A DNA stretch of 64,000 nucleotides. Source: Annona cherimola. Its lineage: Eukaryota; Streptophyta; Magnoliopsida; Magnoliales; Annonaceae. Both the position numbers and the translations under genes were made by a program. A model generated the notes under the pieces. The model saw only the letters and a program-made list of their open reading frames with translations, made no database searches and was not told where the DNA came from. Shown here in pieces: positions 47,129 to 57,895 of this stretch; positions within the stretch are counted from its first letter, which is position 1; each line of letters opens with the position of its first letter. The DNA lies in NCBI GenBank assembly GCA_030490835.1, contig CM059972.1, positions 5,610,264 to 5,674,263 of the forward strand, in the 5' to 3' direction.

Positions 47129-47904
47129 CTCTCTGATCTTTTTTCCTTCCCTCCCTCGGATCTCTTTCTTTCTTCGGAATTACAAATCCTTCGCGAGCGA
47201 GTCAAACAGCTTGGGCCGAGCCTTCGGACGAAGTCGTCAATCAATCTCTCTCTGCACACATATTTACATGTGCATATGAGCTCCTGCATTTGGAAACGGC
47301 TATTTGCATTTTGCCTCGCACCCTTCTATCGTTTTTCATTTTTTTCCACTGTTTGGTTTTGAAAATTACCCCACATATGAACTTTATTTGTAAAAATATA
47401 TTTCTACCGTAAAATTTACCTGAATTTTGTGGCACACATTAATCTGATCCATAATAGTATCTTTAAATGGCGCCTCACCCTTGTCGGTGGATTGAAGTAT
47501 TTTTATAAATTAATTTACGCATAAGAATATTTTTGCAGAATTAATAGCTAGGAAGTAAAATTTTTAAATTTGGAAATAGGTGGAGAATTAAATGCAAATA
47601 GCATTTTCATTCAGCAGCTTGTGACTGTTCGAATTTTCCACCTGCATTGATGATAAGGGCTACTGGATAAAAAATGATGACAATAAAAAAAAACGACCCC
47701 GCACTTTGTCTCACTAATCTGGCCTTTAATTGAATGATGAAATGAAAAATAAAAATGAATAAGAAGTGGGTGTGTAACTGACTAAATTGGTGGCTGTAAC
47801 ATTAGAGCTAAATTCGTTTAGTTGGGCGTTAAGCGGACAACAAAACCCGTTTAGAAATTTTTGCGAAGTGTTTAGACATTTACAATTTCATGCTATATAA
47901 TATA

Positions 47905-48273
47905 GGGAAATGATCCAGTGCATGCGACTGCACTGTGCAGTCCATGCACTGTGGGCCCCACCTGATCATAAATAGAAAATCCACTCCACCCATTGTATTT
48001 ATAATTGTTCACTTTATTACCATACCAATTTTCATCCAAATCCAACATGTGTGTAGTCTCCATCTTAAAATGGTGCGAAATCAACGTAATAAAATAGTTT
48101 AATGTAAATATCAAGTTTAAAGTGATTTTTTCAACATCTAAACCGTCTAAAGTATGATTTATATATGGATAAATGAGTGTATAAAATTTCATTATAATCT
48201 AATATGTGTGGGGTCCATTTTACAGCGGACTGCACCGTAATTACGGTGCAGTCCGACTGCACAGGATCATATC

Positions 48274-48275
<2 letters not shown>
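47905..48275. mobile_element. MULE-type MITE with hairpin tips, 371 bp
   Basis: Left end GGGAAATGATCC and right end GGATCATATCCC are inverted. Each tip carries a hairpin just inside: on the left GACTGCAC/GTGCAGTC within a longer AGTGCAT...ATGCACT pair; on the right the perfect palindrome GGACTGCACCGTAATTACGG plus TGCAGTCC. Flanks TATAATATA and ATATATATA fit an imperfect 9-bp duplication but lie in TA-rich DNA. A (TA)n tract follows at 48278-48306. Similar interior sequence occurs near 38170 and 49210. Confidence 0.72.

Positions 48276-48277
<2 letters not shown>

Positions 48278-48306
<29 letters not shown>
48278..48306. repeat. (TA)n microsatellite
   Basis: About 14 TA units directly after the MITE at 47905-48275. 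Confidence 0.9.
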
Positions 48307-48311
<5 letters not shown>

Positions 48312-50716
48312 CTAAAATGCAGGAAGAAGAAATGTATTTTTCACATTTATCTAAAAGCAAAATTAATCAATCAATATATTTGGCACGATTGGGTGGGATC
48401 AAGGCTGCTAAACTAAGCCTAAATCATCCATCGATGAAACTGGAGTAGGGTTCTTGCTTTTGTTTATTTGTAATTTTTTAGTCGTAATTCTCATTCTGAC
48501 ATTTTCAGAAATTTCAACTCTAAACTTTATTGGATTCTTAACGTTTTCGGTTTGAATTAAGGCTAACGGTCCATGTTGAAATTTTTTATATTATTTAAAA
48601 TTATTGTCTCAATTCATGGGCGCATTTGCGGGTGGACCTACGATTTTATTCATAATAACACTTTTACCGTCATTTTTATATATTTCTAAAATCTTATGTT
48701 TTATAAAAATTTAAGTATTTTTCGAATATTCGAAAAGCTTCAATAATAGTGCAATCATGGGTAAAAGGTGTGGGAACACCTGCAATCCCCTGTGCTAACT
48801 ACAAAAATTATATGTAGTTAATTTACTGAATATATCTTTACAAAAAACAATATAAATTTTCTTCATGAAAGGTCATAATCGGGTTTGAGAATTAGTCATA
48901 AATGAAATCATGCTGCGCACAAAGAATCTACTCCTGGCAATGTAGACATCACAGAAAAAAGAAAGAATTGCTAGGAGTCGTGATTGTTTAATTAAATGCA
49001 GATTAGACATGCTGGAAAACAGACCAATGTTGGGTGGAAAATTTCTATCAAATATTAACAGTTGTCCAGACCTGTAACATATTCGTTGCAAAAGGACTAA
49101 AAAAAAAAAAGGAATTGTGTTTTATCTCATTCTAGTTTATTTCTTATAGTGGAATGCTTCAATGAACTCCATTTCATAAAAATGATTTCACGGTACTCTT
49201 TTCATTTTTGAGTTGTTGATGATTGATACAAAATCAAATTTATTCATTATATTTAACATGATTTGTTTTGCTAAGAGACCGAATTTCATCCAAATTTAAT
49301 ATGTTCATAGGTAACATTTACTCAAAAATAGGTACATTCATATGTAAATTAAAGAAAATATTTAAATCCATTTACATATATATTAGAATATAGTAATACT
49401 TTATAGAATTATTTATCCAAATAATAGTAATAGATAATTTTACTTAAAGTGTATGTTTACTGAGAAGAAAATGTCAAACTAAAACTTTTTAATCTAAATT
49501 TTTTTATTCTCCATAGCTACCTTATTTTAAAATTATTTTTTTCACATCTTCCTATGCAATTATCCTATTTTTTAATTATTTTTGCACAACTACCCATATA
49601 ATTAACACATCTATTTTAATCTTATTCTCTTTACACCTCATTATTACCTCTATCACATCACATTATTTTCTACCAATTTAACAACTTTTATATCAAAAAC
49701 TTTTCGTCTAAAAGTTTTATCACTTCCCAAATACACCCAAAATTGATATACATTTACACATTTATATACAAAGCCCATGTATAATGATACTAGACAGATG
49801 AAAGGGTTTCCACAATATTATAAATGATACAAAACATAATAGATGTTAAAAACATAATATATGAAGTGAATTTTTTATCAATTATTTAAATGTTAAAAAT
49901 GAAAAGAGTTACATGGAAGAAGGTTTTATAGAAGTATCCTCAATTCTTATATATAATATGCAAATGTCTTGTTTGCGCCAAAATAATAACGTAGAAACAT
50001 CTTGTCATTCTAACGTTCTCTCACTTCTTTGTGGGTTCTAGGAATAATCACGGTCTGTCATGCATGTATAGTAAGCTAGAATGAGCAAATTCATTGTCAG
50101 TTTGGACTGAAAAAGTTGTCATGTTGTTCTTATAGCCAAATGAGCAACTACGCGATTGAGCTACAAAATACAAATTCAACAACAATTGACAGTCTTACGA
50201 AAAACTAGATTGCAGCCATCTTCTGGTTCCATCCATTCCCGGCTTATCCAAGATGTATGGTCAATTCTCTGGACCTCAAAACAAGGACCCAGTTTCTGAA
50301 TTTCCAATGGCAGAGAATACAGCAGGCATCGTCAACAAAGATCATGTAAGGGCGCATCATCGTCTAGACGTGAAATTCATTGACGATGCAAGTCTAGGAC
50401 AAGCTAATTTCAAGGAGGTCAGCAAAAGGGCGAAAAGAGCTTTACATTTCACTGAATAAGGCTCTCGATATCCACTGTTAGATTAGGACGCGTGCCTCAC
50501 CTTCTAAATGCCGCAGATTTTACATCTTGGTTAGCTAGAGAACCACAAAAAGAATCAGGAACAGAGTTTTCAATTTCCTCTGCTGAGATTTTTTTTTTTT
50601 CCTTGCCAATTCTAGTTAATCAACATCGGAAGAATTCAACGTCATCCATTTACAGCTGACAAAAATTTAGAAGTCATCCACCTCTCCTTTTTTCCCCAAA
50701 ATTGATTTTATCTCAA
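48307..50716. other. Intergenic DNA with MITE remnants; one short open frame
   Basis: A Tourist-like copy is listed separately at 49450-49738. About 49190-49330 resembles the 47905-48275 MITE interior. A 68-codon plus-strand frame at 50253-50459 (MYGQFSGPQNKDPVSEFPMA...) has no recognised family and is not called as a gene. The last ~250 bp are probably 3' UTR of the GT47 gene. Confidence 0.4.
49450..49738. mobile_element. Tourist-like MITE, degraded
   Basis: Begins GTGTATGTTTACTGAGAAG and ends CACTTCCCAAATACACCC, with a body matching the family (AACACATCTATTTTAATCTT, CATTATTACCTCTATCACAT). Confidence 0.65.
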
Positions 50717-53700
50717 TCACTTTCTATCAACATCTGACCGGTGGAATCTCCTTGACCTGTGAACCTTTAAGTGAACTGCAGCAGCTTTTCGGGCCACTGC
50801 TTGCCAAATCATCTGCACAGCATCATCTTTCTGAGATGGGTAACCAAATTCAAAATAGTGCTCAACTTGCTTCAGCCGCTGCCACATCTGGGTCCATTCA
50901 TCTTTAGTGATGCTTCTGATGAGTTTTATTAGAAACCCTTCTTTTAGAGCATCAGATGTGCGCACGAATATGCAGAATTTGGAATAATCTAGGACATCTT
51001 CATAGGGTAACTCAATCTCGTCACTGATTATAACTGGCACACAGTGGCTGGCAATTGCATCGAAAAGCCGGTTGGATGATGGAGTGTCACCGGCAATGTT
51101 GAGACAGAATTTTGATGAATGCATCCCTTGGGTTGCTCCTGGGATTCCATTCCCATGGATAGTTCCAAAGGAAAAATGCACATCCTTTTCATCTTTGAGA
51201 AGATAAAACAACTCTTGTCGAGCAAAGCCTCCCTGGAAAAATGGTCCACAGACATCTCATTATCTGAAGTCAATGCATTGATGGAATTGCAAGTAACAAG
51301 AAGCCACAGAGAGAACTTACAACAGGAACAATAGTGCATCTTAAGTATCAAGCAAATTGCATTGCTGGGAACGGGAAATCTCAAAGCACAAAAATCAAAA
51401 GCAGAACACTCTTAATCAATGCTCATTCTAGTCTTCATCAGTGCCATGGAAACTTATATTAATTTGGCATCCAATTCATTCACACATCATTTGCTTCGAC
51501 TTTTTTTTCAATAACTCAACAAATAAAAAATAAGCTGCTCACGTGTATGTTAAATGCAGAACGGTAGCAAGAAAATGGCCTTTGCATCCCCTTTCACATA
51601 TCACACCATATTTTTGAACTTGGAGTTGAACACTAAAAAAGTATTTTAAGGCTTTACCCCATGAAAGATTTTTATGCCATGAAATGTTTTACAGGAATCT
51701 CTGAAACGACCACATTTGCATGTAAACTTTGAGGCTACTGCAGCAGACATGATTCTTGGGAACTTCTACAGGTGTCTTACAACTGAACCAAGATCTAAGC
51801 AACTATGCTTAATGATCGATAGAATAGATGAACAATTGTGCTTTTCCTGACATGTCGATAGTTCAATCTCTACAGTCCATACCTATTTACCCAGAAGCAA
51901 CACCTGCTCAAACTGATGATAATTTTTGTGCATTGAGATGTATAGGAGACGTGCAATGAAAACCCCTACATGGAACAAAATCTCATAAATGATATTGTCT
52001 GCATTTAAATGAAAAATATTTATTCTTCATTTATTTGCATATAACTTTAAAAAGAAATTCTATTGCTATCTTTTTTTATTGGTATATTTTAAATCCATCC
52101 ATACTGATATTACAATCAACTTCTGAGACATTCTTACAAATTTCCAATATGAATATAGCATGCTCCAAGCCTTAATTTAGGAGACTCGCTTGCTCCCACC
52201 TAACAGCTGACCCTCACCATGGAAGGAATTATCTATAATGCTCCCACCCCAAGGGAGGTTCGAACACCTGATGTCCTGGCATCATACTGCAAGTGTTACC
52301 AGCAGCGCATGGGCTGGTGGCTATTAATATCTTTAGTTATAGAGAAAGGCAAAAGGGATAAATTCCATGGCTGTAGATCACAAGGTTAATAAGGTTTGAA
52401 CGTTGTGACATTGACATAGAAATTATGGAATGAGGAAAAAGAAAAAAAAAAAAAAAAACCAAGAAGTAAAAGGAAGTTGGAGGTCACCAGCAAATTTTGT
52501 TAGCAGATTATGCACATTACAGTATTATCCTACAAAAACAACATCAATTGACTCAGCAGCCCGCAAGGATTTTATGAGCTTATAAATTTGGGCTGGTTGA
52601 TGCACTTGACCAACAACAAATATTAGATAGGTGTTAAAAGGCCATACAAATTCATACACATTCAAGTTCTGTGTACAAAATGAGTTTGTGAGGCACCATA
52701 CAGACATTTGTAGAAATAAAGAGGTCCCTGTGGAAAAATCAGGGTCATCATCATAGCAATTAAAAAAAAAAAAAAAAAACTACGATTTCTTCCTCCATAA
52801 GTTGTACTCCTGGCATAGGCCATTAAGGGAGCAGCATGATTTATGACATGTAAACAACATTGATGGTCAGGAGATTCAACCTGTATGCTATGCTGGCATA
52901 TTTTATGGCACCTATACTATTAGCCAGAAAACTTTATGGATTCTGAAAATAGCCGAAATACATGAAGCCAACAGATGGGTTATTGAAAAAGATGAAAATG
53001 AAGAGGAAACAGTTTTTTAGCAAAATCATTAATGCATGAATCTCTTTCAAAAAATTCTCCTGGCTGTTTTGGCCATTTTAGCCGCATATAATTTTAGTAC
53101 TGATGTAATCAAATCTGTAAGTAACTTAGAAACTGGATAGAAAGTGTACTCAGTGCATGAGGCTCCCACAAATGCTGGGTACAGCAAGGGTGGGAACACT
53201 TGATGTAAGAAACCAAATCAATCATTAAAATATTTAATCAAAAGGCATGGTTAGCTAGTGTCTAACATGACAAGTCATTACAAATGGGAATAATTGAGAA
53301 CGTAAGAACCATGAGAATCTTTTAAGAAAAGATTTTATACAGGAATGACAAAGAAATATGCTTACATCTTTCCTGTAGATGGATCCTTGGAAGAACAGCA
53401 AGGTTGGGCGGCTATCAAAGCTAGATGTGTCATTGACAAATGACTTTACCACATGCTTGTAAGGAGCTATAACATCCTTTTCAACATTGGCTATATTCAG
53501 AGGATACCTTCCAAAATCAGCAAGAATGAACATTCCAGGCCACAGCACCATCCTTACATCCAACATACTATTTGGATGATGAGCTAGGATGATATGGTCG
53601 CGTCCTCCTGATCTCTTCCACTCCTCTTGAGCTGTCAGAAACTTCACCAACTTATCTTGAAGAACTTTGTTCTGGCTCTTTTTCTCAAATGGTTTCAGCT

Positions 53701-54283
53701 TAGAAAACCGATTAAAACTCAATGAAGAAAAGAATGGTACAAATATTACATTGGCTTCGCTGGAGTTGTCAACTCTTACAGCAGTACATGGCCCAGGCCG
53801 ATCAGGGAATCTTGAAGATAAAAGATCCAACGTGAGCCAGTACTCTATGCTATGTTGCAAGTTCAATCCACCAGGGTACTCTGGCACTCTATCACGCAGA
53901 TCAGGCCACACGCTTCCTGTTTTTTGTTTCCAACCCAAAAGACCAAAATGGAATTCTGGGGGCAAGTCATACATATAAACCTTTAGAATTGCTTTGTTTG
54001 GATTACATCTCTCTAATTCTCGCACTTCAGGGTTTCCCTTCTTATCGTACGTGGACGAACCTAATGACGAGGATTCCTCATTCCAGTGTGATGATGATTC
54101 ACGGTTTCTACCAGCAAACAACCTGCCAGTGGTCAATGCGCTGTGCTCAATGAAATGCGGGTGGCTTGCCGAGCGCAGGAAGAAGAACCAAGAGAAGATG
54201 AATAAGCATGTGGAAATTGTGAACAAATAGAACAAGGATTTCCGAGAGTCAGGCCCAAGCGAATGAACATTCCTCTCTACCAT
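50717..54283 (-). CDS. GT47 exostosin-family glycosyltransferase (ARAD-like), 477 aa
   Basis: Two coding exons on the minus strand, 54283-53366 and 51232-50717, join in phase 0 at GSIYRKD|GGFARQE. The N-terminus is a type II signal anchor: a short basic cytosolic stretch, then a membrane segment at about residues 17-36 ([20 protein letters not shown]). The exostosin domain starts at [11 protein letters not shown] (101-111) and ends around residue 450. Visible family segments are [64 protein letters not shown] and [17 protein letters not shown], the last two forming the conserved nucleotide-sugar half. Such proteins are Golgi type II enzymes that build plant cell-wall polysaccharides. The closest plant annotations are usually 'probable arabinosyltransferase ARAD1', but donor and acceptor cannot be told from sequence. 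Intron 1 (2.1 kb) contains a SINE. Family length is normal. Confidence 0.93.
52074..52320 (-). mobile_element. tRNA-derived SINE, 247 bp, in the GT47 intron
   Basis: Read on the minus strand it starts CCACCAGCCCATGCGCTGCT, has a B box GGTGTTCGAACC, and ends TTGTAATATCAG ... ATATACCAATAAAAAAA. Flanking 14-bp repeats CTATTGCTATCTTT (52060-52073) and CTATTAATATCTTT (52321-52334) differ at two positions. The A-box region is less clear. Confidence 0.82.
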
Positions 54284-55200
54284 CGTGTCACCATTTCAAT
54301 GTACTACCAGTATCTTCTAAAAATCCCATTTTCTATCTGGAAAATGGAGAAGACGAAGCAATTCAAAAACATCAAAGAAAATAAATAGGAGAAAAACTTG
54401 CTAAAACAAATGTAAGGATGATGAACACCATAGTCAATCAAAATTTATAGAAAATGGCTAAATTGAAACTTCCAAACAAATTTATTTTAGTAACTAACAT
54501 ATCATTCAAACCAATACAAAAACACCTACAGAATCTAAAATAATTAGTGGAAGATTATTATTGTCGTCGTCGTCGTTGTTGTTAAAATTAACAGGTGATT
54601 TTCATCAATTTTGTTCTGAAAATTAATCAACTCCCATTTGCCGTAGAACGCTCCAAAATCCTGTAAAATAAGTAATGCGAAATCACAGTAGCAAGTGAAG
54701 ATGTACAATTTGCCTGAAAATTTGTCAACAATCAGTCCGCAGAGAATGTTCCAAATCCCATTCCTCACCAATGAAGAACTAGAATATCAGCCGTAGTAAT
54801 TCCTGCCTAGCAAATGCGGTTGTCTGAACCTCCTTTTCCGCGAAAAATCAAGGCGATAATTCACGACTTCGAAACCAAGAATACAAATTGAAGGACACCG
54901 ACGACAAATACCATTCATGTCTAAAACCCCATGAAAAAAGAACAATCAAAAAGCTTAGAAAACCCAACAAAATAGAATCCAGACAAAGACTACAAGAACA
55001 GCAGGATTCCTTCACCATCCATGCAACCGAAAGGAGAAAATGGATGGATAATTACCTTTTCGTCGTGCATTTTGCCTTTTTGTTAATCTCATGTCGCAGA
55101 GAAGAAATCAACCATAGTCCGATAGCAACTTCTTTTCTGACTCTCACGGACCGCGTAATTCGGGTCCCTCTCTTTTGAAGCGGGCTTCGAATATCTTGCT
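54284..55200 (-). other. Likely 5' leader and promoter region of the GT47 gene
   Basis: No coding signal was found upstream of the ATG. A pyrimidine-rich minus-strand stretch near 55130-55200 could be a leader exon, but a splice pair was not fixed. The open frame at 54888-55178 on the plus strand has no recognised domain. Confidence 0.35.
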
Positions 55201-57466
55201 TCCTTTGGCTCCCAGAAAATAATTAAAGTACATTTGCCGACACTCTATATGTTACACTCAATTTTATTTGTCGAGAGGAGGCTCGATCTTTTGACAATTT
55301 GGACTCATGATTGATTATTCATATATTTTTTCATATGCTGATTTATTATATTTCATATTTTAGAATATATCATTGATATGTTTTAATAGAAACAATGGTG
55401 ATAATTAGTAATTTCAATTTAAGTTTATAACAACTAAAAGTTTTCTATATTTAAATTATATTAAATGCATCTATTATCATAAATATTTTTTTGAAAAAAT
55501 ATGTAAATCAGTTTATATTATAAAAGTTAAGAGTATGTTATAAAGATCCAGCCGTGGAGTACAGACAAAAAGTCAATAATTCCCACCTCGGTGAATGAGG
55601 TGTCTAATATCTATCCTCTAGTAATGGTAATGATCTAATGCATACTTGCTTACTTGCACCACTCCATTTTTCTTATTTAAGATTTTTAAATTTCGAAGTG
55701 AAAAGAATAATGATAAAATAGATTTAAAGTAAAGAGAATAATGACAAAATAGATATATAATTAAAATATATGAAAATAATTAGAATGTAAATATAATAAT
55801 AAAGAAAATAGGATAGTTAAGTAGTTAAAAAAGGCTTCAAATCAAATCAAAGAGAGCATGAAAAGAAAAAAATTGTTATCATTTTCCTCATTAGCAAATA
55901 AACCTTAAGCCTAGATTTTTACATAAAACTAGCTAGCAATAGTTCTTTTATACATATATAATTCTTCTCTTACTAGACTTTAATACATTGCACTCAGGTG
56001 CTTTAACTCATTTTTTATTTTTTTGAAATTTTTTATAAAATTATTAAAATACCATTGATTTTCAAAAAATAAAAATATAAATATAAAAATTTGATACACA
56101 TGTTAAATACATTTAGATTAATAGTTGTATAATTTTTTTAAAAAAAATAGGTTAAATGCACTGAGTGCACCCAGGTGTAAGGAATCACGTTCTTATCTTA
56201 CCTAGCTAGTATATATAATTATAGTTTTTCTTACATAATTTAAAAGTCATGCTTTAACGTGTGTGTGAATATTGAAGCTCAATGCTTATGTCTGCAATAT
56301 TCATGTATAATTTTTTCAAAAAATTTTTGCATGTGTATGCGGGTTCAAGTAAGACATCTTTACATATATTTTATATTTTGTATTTTAATATATTTTTAAA
56401 TTTTCGAAAATGAAAAATGTAAAATTTCTTATGTAAAAATATTTTTGTTTGGGCCTGGTATACATGTATATTTTTTTAATTTTAAAAATGATAACCCAAG
56501 CTTGAACATTAAGCTTCAATACACACGCAATCACCGAAAAACGGCCCTAATTTATGAAACCTCAATTTTTTTTTCATGGTGCATTCAAACCTCAATTTTA
56601 TGCATAGACATCCTTTCCCATGAGACTTTTATGTTATACTTAAATAATCGTTTATCATTGAATTAAGTAAAGTATAGAGTAATTTTCTTATGGTTTTCAC
56701 TACATCTTGTAATGTCTTTATTTTCAGCCTTAAATTAATTTTCAATCATCTTTGAGTTTTTACCAACTAACCATTTAGACAACCTTAAACTAAAATTCGA
56801 ATTGCATTCTCTGTTGTCTATCAATTTAGAATATAAGATTCCATATTTAAGATTTTTTTTATGGAACAATATCCTGCTTGTTTTGATTTAGCCAATGGCC
56901 GGCTGGTAACGATTTGTCCGATTCCGATACGATCACACAATAGACATGGTCAATGTTGCTGTACATAATTAGTTTGTTTGAAAATAAATTATCGGACGTA
57001 TGAACAAGTCAGTTGAGTTGCGGGCCGTGTATGAATCATCGCGGTAAACAGAGTCAGAGTGGCGAGGCTCATTTAAGGTGGTAAATTGATATTATTTCTC
57101 CCCTGCTGATTTCGATAAGGAATGTACGTGCACGTGGGCCTCAAAATCCTAAATTAGGTCAAAAATCGAACCACTCCTTTATTTTTTTTAGTTAATTGGC
57201 TGCAGGAATCCGAGCACTGTCAACGCATGCAGACGTATATATTAGAACTGAGAACTTTTAATCTTTTTTCTGGGTACGCTCATCAAGGTTGTCCCCACAA
57301 TCTGGACGGTCCGGATCAGCATATGAAAAATTAAATCCAACGGGATCGGTGCTGCGTAAAGCCTCATCAAAACCCAGGGGGACTGTAACATTTGTGTAGG
57401 AGACGAATAACACATGCATCCGGTTGTATGGTGATTATGTTGGCGAGTCGCTGCCTAGCTAACTAT
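55201..57466. other. AT-rich intergenic DNA with degraded MITEs
   Basis: A Tourist-like fragment lies at about 55690-55910. A foldback MITE is listed separately at 55975-56190. No gene seen. Confidence 0.45.
55975..56190. mobile_element. Foldback MITE with TGCACTCAGGTG tips
   Basis: Left tip TTGCACTCAGGTGCTTTAAC; right tip GGTTAAATGCACTGAGTGCA followed by CCCAGGTGTAAG. AT-rich arms include TTGATACACATGTTAAATAC, shared with the elements at 41612 and 61201. Internal part shortened. Confidence 0.55.
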
Positions 57467-57475
57467 CCAATATCC

Positions 57476-57886
57476 GGAACCCAATCCAGTGCACCCGGGT
57501 GCATTCAGGCTCAATGCACCCGGGTGCACTGCACCTATTTTTTTTTATTTTTTTTTGAAAATTTTTTCATACAATGGTTAATCTAGGTTTATTTAACATA
57601 TGTATAAATTTTTACTATTTTTGGAGACTTTTAGATATTTTTTTTAGATTTTTTAAAATCAGTGGCATTTTCGGTAATTTAAAATTACGAAAAATGCCAC
57701 TGATTTTAAAAAATCTAAAAAATATATCTAAAAATCTCCAAAAATAGTAAAAATTGATACATATGTTAAATAAACCTATATTAACAGCTTTATGAAAAAA
57801 ATTTCAAAAATAAAATAAAAACAATAGGTGCAGTGCACCCGGGTGCATTGAGCCTGAATGCACCCGGGTGCACTGGATTGGGTTCC
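57476..57886. mobile_element. MULE-type foldback MITE with GTGCACCCGGGTGCAC hairpin tips, 411 bp
   Basis: Ends GGAACCCAATCC ... GGATTGGGTTCC. The 9-bp duplication CCAATATCC is perfect (57467-57475 and 57887-57895). The whole element folds back on itself about a centre near 57680 ('gtaatttaaaattac'). Each tip holds a second hairpin with a 19-bp perfect stem: CAGTGCACCCGGGTGCATT, an 8-base spacer, then its inverse. Inner arms match 21437-21830. No coding content. Confidence 0.92.
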
Positions 57887-57895
57887 CCAATATCC

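Noticed and set aside
48278..48306. TA repeat as part of the MITE target duplication
   Set aside because: Microsatellite expansion blurs the site; only an imperfect 9-bp match can be claimed.
50253..50459. A 68-codon plus-strand frame with an ordinary amino-acid mix
   Set aside because: No family, no leader or splice context, and close to the GT47 3' end. It could be a small gene but cannot be supported.
52525..52707. A 60-codon minus-strand frame in the GT47 intron, ending [21 protein letters not shown]
   Set aside because: The two flanking exons join exactly in phase at a conserved family segment (YRKD|GGF), so an extra exon would disrupt it; no family was recognised.
53667..54230. Two plus-strand open frames
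   Set aside because: They are antisense shadows of the first GT47 exon.
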